Positions 1-9,800 of a stretch of 64,000 nt of DNA are shown in pieces. The stretch is taken from the NCBI GenBank assembly GCA_905221605.1, contig CAJNDS010001180.1, positions 62,001-126,000 on the forward strand, read 5' to 3'. A program made the position numbers and the translations under genes. Source of the DNA: Symbiodinium natans (taxonomy: Eukaryota; Sar; Dinophyceae; Suessiales; Symbiodiniaceae). Numbering within the stretch: the stretch's first letter is position 1; every line of letters starts with the position of its first letter. A model generated the notes under the pieces. That model saw only the letters and a program-made list of their open reading frames with translations, had not been told where the DNA came from and did no database searches.

Positions 1-3000
1 AAACACGATGACAAGTCCTGGACGTTCATGCTTCAGGTAGGTCAGCACGGAGTGCTGGACTGAAGGCTTCAACAAGTCGTGGACAAGCGGCAAATCAAAC
101 GCCTTGCCTGGCCGAAGGCGAAACTGAGCTGTGCGTCTACTGAGCCTATGTGGATTGTAAATCTCAGACACTGTCCGCAGCTCCTGCTGGCTGAGACTAA
201 AGAGCTCCTGGTAGTGCTTCTGGCGCTTACCGTTGGCTTGTTGTAGCTCGCTTCTGGCTCTTTCTTTTAGCTGCTGGAAAGGCTCGCTCGGCTTTGGATG
301 GCATAGACAGCGTTCTACTTCTGTCCATTGCCGCTCTGCTTCCTTGAGCACACTAAGCACCTTTCGGCTCTTGGATTTGCCGAGGTCCTTGCTCAGCCCC
401 GGCGCTCTCGACGTAGCATGGCCTGGAACTTCTTGAACTGCTGGAACTCGGCATAGTCGTCCGTTGACTTGTCGCTCTGGGCTGTCGCCTCCATCTCTGG
501 GCCCAGCTGGCTGCTGGCCCCCGCCGACATTGGTCTGCGCGCCTCCCGCTTGAGGATCTTCTGGCAGTCCCGACATCTCGTGATGAACACATAGCCGTTG
601 GAGCCCGCATGGCACGTGAACTGATGTAGGCAGTTGTCTTGGCTGGACTCCTGTCCTCGGCTGGGCATCTTTGGTGTTGGTGGCATCGAGCTGCTGGAAG
701 GTGACTTGGTCCCGGGCTGCTTCGCCGTCGTTGTCTGCGAAGCTTTGGCCGTCGGGGAAGCTTTGGTCGGAGGAGTCCTTGGCGTCGGTGACATTGTGGT
801 CGAAGTTGGAGTGCCTTGCGCCCAAGCTTCGTGATTCTGCGTGGGTCTCCAGTTCGGCTGCTCCTCCAGCCACATGAAGAAGTTGCATCGATGGGTGACG
901 TCCCGCCAGTTTGGGCATCTCTTGAAGAGTCGCCCGTGGTTCCGGCCCTCCTTCCTGGTTTCCAGGGTCACGGTCTCGAAGCCACAATGGCAGCGCTCCA
1001 CCACTGGACTGTTCAGCTCTGTCTCGTCGTGCACCAAGATGAAGCCGGTGGTGTTTGTCGAAGCTGCGTCCTCTGGAGTCACTTCCCGACTCCACGGTCG
1101 TTGAGCATCCCACTGATGCTCCTCCAAGCCCTCTACCTCTCTGCACTCCAAGTTCTGCTTGATGTGCTTTTGCATTTGCCTCAGCTCGTGTGTCGTGAGC
1201 CGTGGCAGGTCGCTGACCATACGGCGGTACAGTTCCTCTTGGGGCCCTCGAACACACAAGTGGTTCAGAACTGACTGCTGCATGGCATGCGTCATGGCCA
1301 TCATGAAGCGCAGGACCATGCGATTCCACTGCCAGTCCGCGTCGCTCGGTTCTCTGGGCTCCTGGAACTTGCGAGCTCTCTTCTCCATGGGCATACTGGT
1401 GCGAAGGTGCTGAGGATGCACACGTGGATGAGGTAAAAGCAAAGGGTTGATTGCTGAGCCGATCATCAGAATCAAGGCGGAGATGGTGCAGACCCTCGGG
1501 CTCGGACTCTCTAAGACATTCCAGGGCCTGACTAAGTTCGCGATGCATTTGTGGACGAAAATTTTGGAGGGGAACCCTTAAGGCTCCAGTCGGGCCAATG
1601 TGGAGAGGCACTCGGTGCTGATATCTCTTGAGCTCGAGTTCCAACCCTCGAACTGGATCAAGGTGGAGAACCGATCTGCAATGTAGTAAGAACGGCAGAG
1701 AAAGCAAGAAGGGCGCATGTTTTGTGGCTTCGTCCTCGAACACGGCTGGCCTCAAAACACAACCCTTTGGACCCAGACTTGTTGGAATGCACGCAACCTT
1801 GTCAGTCTTGGACACCCCGTTAATGGACTTGAAGTGATGGGTCTCGTTCTTAACTACCATGCCAAGCGGTGCTGGTTGCTGCTCCAATATCTTCTTCAGG
1901 GTTTCGCTTCCTACTGCAGTCCTCTGGCAACCTGTGTCAACTGTTGCGCATGCTTCTTCAGGACATTCTTGATGCTTGTGAACGTAAAACACTTCATGCA
2001 TAAGACTGCGGTCCTTGTATGCGGAGTTGAGCTGCGAGTCAAAACGTGCTCCGGAACTGCTACTGGGCTCATTGCTCGGGTCCTGCGTCCTTGCCTGGGC
2101 CGCGGCCTTGAGCTTCAGAAAGTCGTTGAAGCCGAGAAAAAGTGCTTCATGAGTAGGCTCTTCAAGAAGATGAACTCCATGGTCGCCAGACTTCTGCGGC
2201 GACTTCTGGTCCTTGTTGGGACACTCTCTGTGCCAGTGCCCGACTTGTCGACAATGAGCACAGCGTGTGCGCTTCTTCAGCGCGGAGATGCTCACTTTGT
2301 AGGAGCCTTCAAGGCCACTGTGCTTCGAAGGTGGTCCCTGCCGAGAACTGTAGCTGGAACCACTTCCATATCCTCGGGCCAGGTTCTTGGCCTTCTTTGC
2401 TTGGTTCACCGCCACAAAGCTGCGCTTCTTCACCGCATGTTCGCGCACCATTGTCGAGAGGATCTCTTTCGCCTCGTCCTCGTCGAACGTGCCGTTGTCA
2501 TACTCCCCGGACTCATCTCCAGGGACCTCGCCGTCGAGCTCCTCGATCGCGCCCAGGAGGACCTCGATGCCTTCGTCTGGTCCGTCTCCGTGGAAGTCCT
2601 CGTAGTCCTGAGTCGATGTCTCGGGCTCGACGGTGTAGTAGGCGTTGGCAATGGGCTTCTTCTGGACCTGGCTCTGCTGAGCGGACTGGCGAAGGTCAAG
2701 GTTGGTCTCGTGAACCCTCGCCCACTCCTTCACATCCTTCTGGCTTAGCTTCCCTTGGGTGAAGTTCATCAGTAGCTTGACCTCCTCCTGGTTGAGCTGG
2801 AGCGCCATGGTGAGCAGGAATCCAAGGTATTCGGAAGGAAGACTGATAGAATGTTCATTCAGCTTGCGCACGGCTATCTCCCAGCGGGCAAAGAACTCCT
2901 TGTGGCCTTCGTTCTTGTTCCGCCGGATGGCGTACGTCACCTTGAACAGGCTGTTCAACATATCCTCCCTTTCGTCCTCGCCATAGAGCTCCTTCGTGTC

Positions 3001-3241
3001 CATGAGCTTCAGCATCTGCTCGCCATTGTCGTTGGCTTTCATCCATGCTTCGTCCTTGGCCAGGTACTTCAGGTCGTCAAAGAGAACGCCGGTCAAGTTC
3101 TTTAAGAGCATCGGCCCTCGGCTCCTTGGCTTCGTCTTCGTCGTAGCCAACCACAGCCGAGCCCTGACCAGGTAGTCCTTGAACGGCGACGCGCCGTCCC
3201 AGGCTGGAGGTGGTCCAGCATTGCTCCTGCCGCCGCCAGCC

Positions 3242-3274
<33 letters not shown>

Positions 3275-3501
3275 CCCCTTCGGCGCGAAGCCCTGCCTCT
3301 GGAACGACTGTCACGATTCAAGAAGCGGAGAAACTGCTGGTACTCTTCGGCGTCGGTCGCCCAGCTGCCGCCTCCAGCTCTAGAGCCACGAGGAAGCTGA
3401 GCGTCATGCCAGGGATCTTCTGGTTCCTGGCTTTGAGGCTCTTCAAGGCCTGTGTCGTCGTCTGGCACTTGGGGTTCGCCGTCAGCCGCGGCCGTGGCCA
3501 T
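1..3501 (-). CDS. LTR-retrotransposon gag-protease polyprotein, 5' part, runs off the left edge
   Basis: From the ATG at 3499-3501 one frame stays open without a stop to base 1 (1167 codons), so the reading frame is cut by the window edge. In order it shows an acidic N-terminus with a run of Asp, a gag-like helical region (about 2640-3180), a CCHC zinc knuckle CAHCRQVGHWHREC at 2221-2262, and an aspartic-protease motif TVDTGCQR with the catalytic DTG at 1930-1938. Near the left edge (1-390) the frame is again protein-like. From about 1440 to 400 the convincing protein lies in another frame (see the GRF entry), so the copy probably carries one extra and one missing base. Integrase, reverse transcriptase and RNase H would lie beyond base 1. 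The gag-knuckle-protease order fits copia-like elements known from dinoflagellate genomes. The domains are clear; the exact superfamily is inferred. Confidence 0.85.
393..1475 (-). other. GRF-type zinc-finger segment of the retroelement, in a shifted frame
   Basis: This 360-codon stretch, one base out of phase with the gag frame, contains a GRF zinc-finger pattern at about 848-993: CHCG, then HGRLFKRCPNW, then CNFFMW with a following acidic-aromatic tail. A Ser/Thr/Pro-rich linker follows, then a second Cys/His cluster (CLHQFTC ... CRDCQK, about 540-640). GRF fingers bind single-stranded nucleic acid in other proteins. Both ends of the segment join protein-like sequence of the frame that starts at 3501, near 1390-1475 and near 393-430, which implies a compensating pair of single-base indels (or sequence errors). 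The apparent Met start is therefore probably not a real initiation codon. Confidence 0.7.
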
Positions 3502-3770
3502 GCAAGCAGGAAACAGCGGAGATTCTAATTGGGAGCAGTACCCGTACTAGGCCCCCAGGATCAGAACTAGGCCCCGCTACCACTGTAGTCGAAACTACAG
3601 TGGCCGCTCCTACTCTAAGCAAGGCCTTTTCTTCCTTGCTGCCGACTTGAGCCACCGCATGGTGGCAGCATATATCCTGAGGGAAACTTCGGAGGAAGCT
3701 CCTTGTGCAACTCTGCTTTCCTGAGGGAAACGGTTTGGGAATCAGCCTCAACACAAAACACACTATATAA
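3502..3770 (-). promoter_or_regulatory. Retroelement leader and possible 5' LTR
   Basis: The non-coding stretch directly upstream of the gag ATG (read on the minus strand) should hold the 5' LTR end and primer binding site. The AC-rich block around 3752-3765 reads TGTGTTTTGTGTTG on the minus strand and could be an LTR start, but the partner LTR is outside the window, so the boundary cannot be proved. A strong hairpin lies at 3580-3603. No tRNA-complementary primer site was recognised. Confidence 0.4.
3580..3603 (-). other. Perfect 10-bp hairpin with TTCG loop in the retroelement leader
   Basis: On the minus (sense) strand the sequence is CCACTGTAGT, TTCG, ACTACAGTGG: a perfect 10-bp stem closed by a UUCG-type tetraloop about 80 nt before the gag ATG. 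Such stable hairpins in retroelement leaders can serve in packaging, dimerisation or translation control. The role here is inference. Confidence 0.6.
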
Positions 3771-3774
3771 GCCC

Positions 3775-3836
3775 TAAGCCCTAAACCCTATAAGCCCAAA
3801 ACCCTGAACCCTAACCCCCAAGCCCTAACTCAATGC
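3775..3836 (+). repeat. Degenerate CCCTAAA array
   Basis: Telomere-like C-strand repeats (CCCTAAG, CCCTAAA, CCCTGAA, CCCCAAG variants) start within a few bases of the putative retroelement end. Confidence 0.7.
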
Positions 3837-4181
3837 GGGTGGCGACAAACCCTAACTCAGCGCAAAGCATTCTGAGTCAAAGGCCGCCAGTGGAAGCAAC
3901 AACAACCGCCGCCCCTACGTCGCCACCGGAAGAGCCCGTTGCGCACGGGGGCCTACTTTTGGGGTTTAGGGTTCAGGGTTTCCCGGTTTCCCAAATTCGG
4001 GGCACCTTATTGGGGTCCAAACCCCCACATCCGGTATGGGTCCTCTCAAGCAGAACGCGAATCGCACCCGGCACAGCTTTGTGAGAGTAACTTTCCGGGC
4101 TGCCTTAGCAAGGTAGGCCTCCCGATAGACCCTAAATGGAGGAAATGGAGTGTGAGGACCAGGCCTTTGGCTCACCAATCT

Positions 4182-4281
4182 TACCAGGATGGGCTATTCG
4201 GCCTTCTAAAATCCCCTTAGTCAACCCCACAAGATGGCCTTTTTTTCTAGGGGTCCTAGAGAATAATCGCCCATCCTGGTA
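4182..4281. mobile_element. Short inverted-repeat element, family A, best copy
   Basis: A 100-bp element with perfect 13-bp terminal inverted repeats, TACCAGGATGGGC at the left and its reverse complement at the right. No coding capacity. Related copies: 4930-5015 (right half), 6648-6740, 23784-23878, 51550-51640 and 58172-58263. They share interior blocks such as CCCTATAATCCCCTTAAAAG. This looks like a non-autonomous MITE-like family. Confidence 0.75.
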
Positions 4282-5309
4282 GGCCTCAAAGTCGAGTCAT
4301 GGTGGGTGTGGGCAGCGCCAGCTCATGTTGTTTGTATCTACAAGCAACACTGGGTGTGCACGCCCAACACCAGAGAGTTCCCCAAGATCCTCTTGTTGAG
4401 GGTTCAGGGTTCAGGGTTGAGGATTGAGGGTTAGGGTCAAACTCCCAGTCTTCAGGAGGCTCGGCTTGCTGGGATCCTAGGATGGCAAAGCTGCCCACTG
4501 GGTTCACCGAAACTGCTGTGCTGCAGGGTCACGCAGGACCTCAGCGATGCCGAAATTCTCGCTGCAGCGCCTTGGGTCTTACCAGGGTTTAGGGTTTAGG
4601 GTTTAGGGTTTAGTTTAGGGTTTAGGGTAGTGGCGAAAACTTGTGCATCGAGATGGCTCTAGATGCACCAGCATGGTATGGTAAGATGCCTGCACCACAT
4701 TGACAATTGCCCCAAACCCAGAGAGCCCGACATCCAAAGAAGGAAAACAGAACAAGAAGCAAACAAAAAAAAATCTGAAAAAACAACCTGTCCGATGCTT
4801 CAAGAGTCGCCCCTATAGGTCTTTGGAAGTCTTGGCGGCTCGTTCATGATCATGGTCACCTGGCTCGTCGCCTCTTGGAGTGCAGCAGTTTGGCGATACC
4901 GGACACGTGGACCTGGGCTCCCATCTGTTGTCCCTTTTATACCCTAGAACGTCCTAAGAAGGCCCTTTATAGAGTTGATGATGGGGATTATAAGGCTTAA
5001 TAGCCCATCCTGGTAGATCCCTTCAACTTTCTGGGATCCCGGGGTTCCTGGCTTACGCCAGCCATGGGACCGCAAAACGCATCCGAGGCGAGGAGACGAT
5101 GTTGCAGCAAGAAGGCACCGTGTGTGTATGCTTCTACAAGGAGGGGTCCCCTTACTATACTAACTAACTGTAGTTTAGGGAGTTATAACCTAATTTAGGA
5201 TCCTTATAACCCAATGTAAGGGCTCTTATAACTGGGGCCCCACCTTGTAGGACGATCTCTGCTCGTTGCCGACGTCCTGCTAGAGCCGACTGCTGTGGGT
5301 TGAGTGGTT

Positions 5310-5390
5310 GGGTTTAGGGTTTAGGGTTTAGGGTTTAGGGTTTAGGGTTTAGGGTTTAGGGTTTAGGGTTTAGGGTTTAGGGTTTAGGAT
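5310..5390 (+). repeat. (TTTAGGG)n array, about 11 units
   Basis: Nearly perfect telomere-type heptamers, ending about 20 nt before the acceptor (CCCCA-G) of the exon at 5410. Confidence 0.9.
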
Positions 5391-5409
5391 TGGAAACTCC
5401 TAACCCCAG

Positions 5410-5505
5410 TTTCTTTGGACACAACACAAAACCTCTGTGCTGCGAATCTACCCGTGCTTGGAAGGCCAAGAAGACATCTCCAGCCTATTCAGGCCTAAAG
5501 ACTTT
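5410..5505 (+). CDS. Internal exon, protein not identified
   Basis: A 96-nt exon between TAACCCCAG and a consensus GTGAGT donor. It reads 32 codons in phase zero with normal coding composition (starts FLWTQHKTSVLRIYPC, ends SLFRPKDF). The next exon at 5759 also begins in phase zero. It may be an early exon of the ADP-ribosyltransferase gene downstream, but no motif shows this. Confidence 0.55.
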
Positions 5506-5758
5506 GTGAGTGGGCTTTTGGCGTTCGGCATTGTCATGCAACTGAATCTGCTTTGGATTTTGCGGCTCTAGTGCATGGTGGGCAGGAGTCTATTGGCTCT
5601 CCCTGGCATGGATTGTCAAGATCGACCGTTCACATTCGAGCATTGATTGTTGTTCTGTTCTGCCGGCTTGCCTGTGTTCGCTTGCTAGACGCATCGCATC
5701 GGACTGATACTGCTTCGGGGATCTGGGATATCAATATCTCAGCAGCCCGCGTTCGAAG

Positions 5759-5908
5759 AATTACTTCAAGGATGCAGCTCAGACCCCAACAGCATTCTTA
5801 GCAGGCGGGCCCTCTGCCGTGGTGATCGGTGGCAAGGCGATGCAGCGCTCGGACAGTAAGGAGTTGGTCACTGGACAGGAGAAGAAAGCGATGTGTTTGC
5901 CCCCCTAA
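5759..5908 (+). CDS. Exon, possibly terminal, protein not identified
   Basis: Follows TTCGAAG and reads NYFKDAAQTPTAFLAGG, then SAVVIGGKAM and a charged tail up to TAA at 5906-5908. It is either a 3' terminal exon or a longer exon read past its true donor. It joins 5410-5505 in phase zero. No family recognised. Confidence 0.5.
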   Translation, partial: NYFKDAAQTPTAFLAGGPSAVVIGGKAMQRSDSKELVTGQEKKAMCLPP

Positions 5909-6003
5909 GTCCTAAGTCAATGTGGTCTCACTTTCCTTACTTCTTTCCCTAAGTTAGAGCTACATGTGGGGTTTCGTCTCAAGGCCCCAAATCTGCATCC
6001 AAG

Positions 6004-6112
6004 GTGAACCCGCTGAACGAGACAGCGGCCAAAAGTGTGCCAAAGTATTGGACGGGATTCCGGGAGAGCAAGGACGACGACGCAGCCATCGCCTCTCGCC
6101 CTGGGGATTCAG
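6004..6112 (+). CDS. Exon-like block, unidentified
   Basis: Starts after ATCCAAG with VNPLNETAAKSVPKYW and continues TGFRESKDDDAAIASRPGDS. Coding-like composition and an AG|G acceptor are present, but the donor is unclear (a stop follows at about 6125). Confidence 0.45.
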
Positions 6113-6223
6113 GGTTATTCAGGATTTGACCGGGATGGACCGGGAAGGAAACTCAAGATCGCATGCATATTGAGGGCTAGCCCCCTTCTTTTTTGCAAGA
6201 GCGTCAGCCATATCGTCTCAGAG

Positions 6224-6278
6224 GTCCGACAGGACCTGTCTTTCGACGAGCTCATGATTCTCGATGCAATGAGTGCTG
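6224..6278 (+). CDS. Short exon, unidentified
   Basis: A 55-nt exon between CTCAGAG|G and G|GTTGAAG reading VRQDLSFDELMILDAMSA. The end phase is 1. Too short to assign to a family. Confidence 0.5.
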
Positions 6279-6647
6279 GTTGAAGCATCCCGAACCTGGA
6301 GCATGTGCTCCACTGGCTTCGTTGAAGGTTCTCCTGCTTCTACCCTTGGGTTTGGGGGGCCCCTTTTTAAAGATCCTCTGAGGGAATATAAGGGCCCCTT
6401 AAGGGCCGCCTTAGGAGTAAGGGAACCTCTGAGGGATACAACCTTCAGGGCTACGAGTCTTAGCCCCTTGATTCGTTGGTCGACATAGGGCTGAAAGAAA
6501 CAACTGGCCTTCAGTCGAGTCCAGGCAGATTCGAGATGGGTGGGGGGGCTAATGTGAGCTTTGCGTTTGAAGGCTCCACTGAAAGCGAAGAGCAGGCCTT
6601 GGCCCGCGGTTTCAATGCTTTCCCGCACCAGGCTTCACTAAGCTCAT

Positions 6648-6740
6648 CCAGCATGGGCCATTATACCCTATAATCCCCTTAAAAGGGCCCTTTTATAGGG
6701 TTGATCATCGGGATTATAAGGCCTTATAGCCCATTTTGGA
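6648..6740. mobile_element. Family A inverted-repeat element, diverged copy
   Basis: Left arm CCAGCATGGGCCATTATACC, right arm ending GGCCTTATAGCCCATTTT, with the family interior (CCCCTTAAAAGGGCCC, GGGATTATAAGG) conserved. Confidence 0.65.
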
Positions 6741-6867
6741 TGTTGTGGCGCATCATCTCCCGCCACGTTCGTTTTTTTTGAAGGCCGTCGAAGGCTCAGT
6801 ACGCTCCTGCCGCTTCGTGAGTGCAAAAATGAGGTATGTCAAGCATGAGGAGATGCAATTCTTCCAG

Positions 6868-9800
6868 GACCGCAGGGTGTGCTTTGCTGTCAAGGCTCGC
6901 TTTGGGAAGGTGCTGCCCTTCGACTCAGAGAGCTTGAGAAGTGCCTTGGGCCTTGGGTGACCCCCGAAACTCCTGCATCTGAGTAGGTGTAGACTTGGGC
7001 TTGAGGAATACACCCTAAACCCTAAACCCTGAACCCTGAACCTTGAACCCTGAACCCTGAACCCTGAACCCTGAACCCTGAACCCTGAACCCTGAACCCT
7101 GAACCCTACACTCTTTGAGAAAGGAGATGGTCAACTACACCTACAAGCAGATCACGACCCAAGATCGCCTCTGCCCAACTGGCAAGCACGACAAGACCAA
7201 GGGCCGCAGCACTTGCATTCAGCCACGTTGGAGGTTTAGGGTTTAGGGTTTAGGGTTTAGGGTTTAGGGTTTAGGGTTTAGGGTTTAGGGTTTAGGGGTT
7301 TAGGGTTTAGGGTTTAGGGGTTCAAGGTTGTGTTCATACTTGGAGGTCTGGAAGCAAAGCTGTGGGCATATCTGCGAAACTGGTGTGATGCATTCTATGA
7401 CCGCTGCGGTTGCTATAGCTGCTGTGGCCCTGCCGAAGCTTCAGAAGCCGGCCCTAAGGTGGATGCCCCTGCGTGCAGCCTGGGGGTGATCCAGGCCTGC
7501 CCACAGGCTTCCAGGCGCGGAATCTGCCACGCGCGTGGAGGGCTTGAAATGCAGAACCCACTTGTTGGGTTTTTAAAGCTTACAAAATCCCAAGAGGTAA
7601 AACATGGTAGGGCAGTTGACGTCGCCTGGCTGGGTCTGACACTTTACGCCTAAGCCCTAAGCCCCCCCGAGCCCTCAGATCAAGCGCGTCATCCGCGTGG
7701 AAGACTCTGACATGCAGCTCGGCAGCATCTCTGCCGGGTAGGGGTGGTTCAGACTGGGGGGGGCCAAGACTCCTTGTTGCGTGGACGCCGAAAAGCTGTC
7801 TCCAGCCAAGTAACAGTATTCCTAACTCACCGTTTGAGCCCTACAAACCTTATGTTCAAGGCCAGCCACAGCTTTGTCAAGTTTTAGAGGGGGACCCTAT
7901 CCACTACTGCCACTACGGTTGAGGTTCACGCGGTACATCATCAGACGTCTCTTGGCCCAGATTCAGTGGGCGGTTTCGAGAGAGCGGCTTGGAGGTTGGC
8001 AGGGTCCCCTTACTTCACGGCCATCAAATGCTCCCAATGCCCCCGAGTTGCCAGCGCCGGGTTCTTGGACAGAGCGCAGCTACCTTATTGATAAGGGGAT
8101 CCTACTACATGGGAGTCGTTTTTAGGGGCCCCCTCGTAAACCCGCAATTGTTTTTTGTTTTCTTGGCACCTTACCTGAGCAGCCGAGGCGATAACATCAA
8201 AGCAGCCCGTTCATCCTGCGAAGCGCCGGATCCTGCCATCTTCACTCGTGAAGCAATGGACCACCACCGCAGCTCGTTCGCAGCATCGGCCCCTAGAGCC
8301 CTACAAAGAGCAATGCGAAATTTATCCACATGGCGTGCGGAGAAAAAAGCGCACCAGGCTGCGAGAAAAGGTGCAATCTGGCAACCCTAAACCCTAAACC
8401 CTAAACCCGAGTTATAGGCGGGGTACGCAATGAGGCGGCCTCAATGATGTCCTGGGCGAACTGGACGACAGCCTCAACGAGGCGCTTCATGCTCGGGTTT
8501 AGGGTTTAGGGTTTTAGGGCTTTAGGGCTTTAGGGCTCTAGGGCTTTAGGGCTTTAGGGCTTTAGGGGTTTAGGGGTTTAGGGTTTAGGGTGTGAGCCTG
8601 ACTTTCCCGGCAGCTGTGCAGACCTGGTTGTAAAAAGGGTTTAGGGTTTAAAGCCACTTTGAAGAATAGGCGAGCGTTTGGGACGATGGCTGTTGAAGCC
8701 AAATAGTACCTTGCTTTCAGGCCGTTCTCGCGTACAGCTCATGATAGAGAAAGAGTTTCAGCTTCAGTCCTTCATCTCGTCGGCTCGGCTTTTCCAAAAC
8801 AGACCAAGCTCCGAAAATTGAATATCAAATTCCAAAGCGCTGCTTCTGATGTCTGGCTGTCCTTGGCCCTTCCAAGAGCATATATACATATATATATATA
8901 CATATATATATATACAAAAATAGACACACACGCACATGACATGATAAATGCATATATGTATGTAAGTGAGGAACTCTCCTTTCCCCGTGTTCCAAGCGGC
9001 TCGAGCCAGGTGTACCTCTGGCACGGAACTCAAGTGCGAGTCGGCCTGAAGATCGCCCAAGACGAGCTTTGGCCCTAAACCCTAAACCCTAAACCGCAAA
9101 GAAGCCCCGTGGGCTCAAGGAACCCTCAAGAGGTTTGAGGGTTTGTAGGGTTTAGGGGCATTATAGTGAGCCGGAGAGCCTCAGAAGCCCCTTCTTTCTC
9201 CTGGTGATACTCTTTCGTCTGCTTATGCAATTGCAGTAACTAAGTAGTGGTGCTGGTACGTAGTGGTGCTGTTGATGGCTTATTATTGGGGACGGGACCA
9301 CCGGGCAGCTCAAAGTACCCAAAACATGCAAACGAGCGTCCTCAAAAATGTTCCTGCGCGCGCGATCTCCCAGGATTTTAAGCTCACCTTCGCCGGCTCG
9401 GGTGCGGGCACGATGTATGGGAAGGCAATCAGGGGCTTCGGAGGTTTCAGTAGCTCTCGAAGCGTTGGGATGCTTAAGGCTCAGTTTCAAGGGCAGTTGC
9501 TCGGTTTCTGAGCTCGCATGCCATCTTCCGGGTATCTTCCACTCAATGGGTACGAGTCGGGTTCCTTATGAGAAATGCTGTTTCTGAGAATGGAAGTACA
9601 CTTCCGGATAATGCACTTTCGCCTAGCGACCCAGAGCCCTGCACACAAAGCACAAAAGCACCACAGCAAGCGGGTGAGAAGTCTTAGCGGAGATCCCGAG
9701 CTATTCCATTCCCTGATTCACCCAACAACCTGCTTGGAAGGGCCTGTACTTCTCGGAGAGCTGCACCAAGGCCCTCTTTGCATTGCTCTCTTGGTCTAAA

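Larger units (their letters stand above)
3837..5409. other. Repeat-rich stretch without an assignable gene
   Basis: Holds short TTTAGGG blocks (3958-3985, 4398-4437 as TTCAGGG/TTGAGGG variants, 4584-4629), two copies of a short inverted-repeat element (4182-4281 and a half copy ending at 5015), and two exon-like reads: 4525-4582 after CTGCAG, and about 5060-5150 (a frame with GEETMLQQEGTVCVC before GAGGGG). The latter could precede the exon at 5410, since both phases are zero, but no family was recognised. Confidence 0.4.

Noticed and set aside
353-610. Other minus-strand and plus-strand frames over the retroelement
   Set aside because: They overlap the gag-protease and GRF frames and lack motifs; they are shadows of GC-rich coding sequence.
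3240-3272. Microsatellite of TCATCG repeats near 3240
   Set aside because: It is the Asp run of the gag frame, so it is treated as coding sequence.
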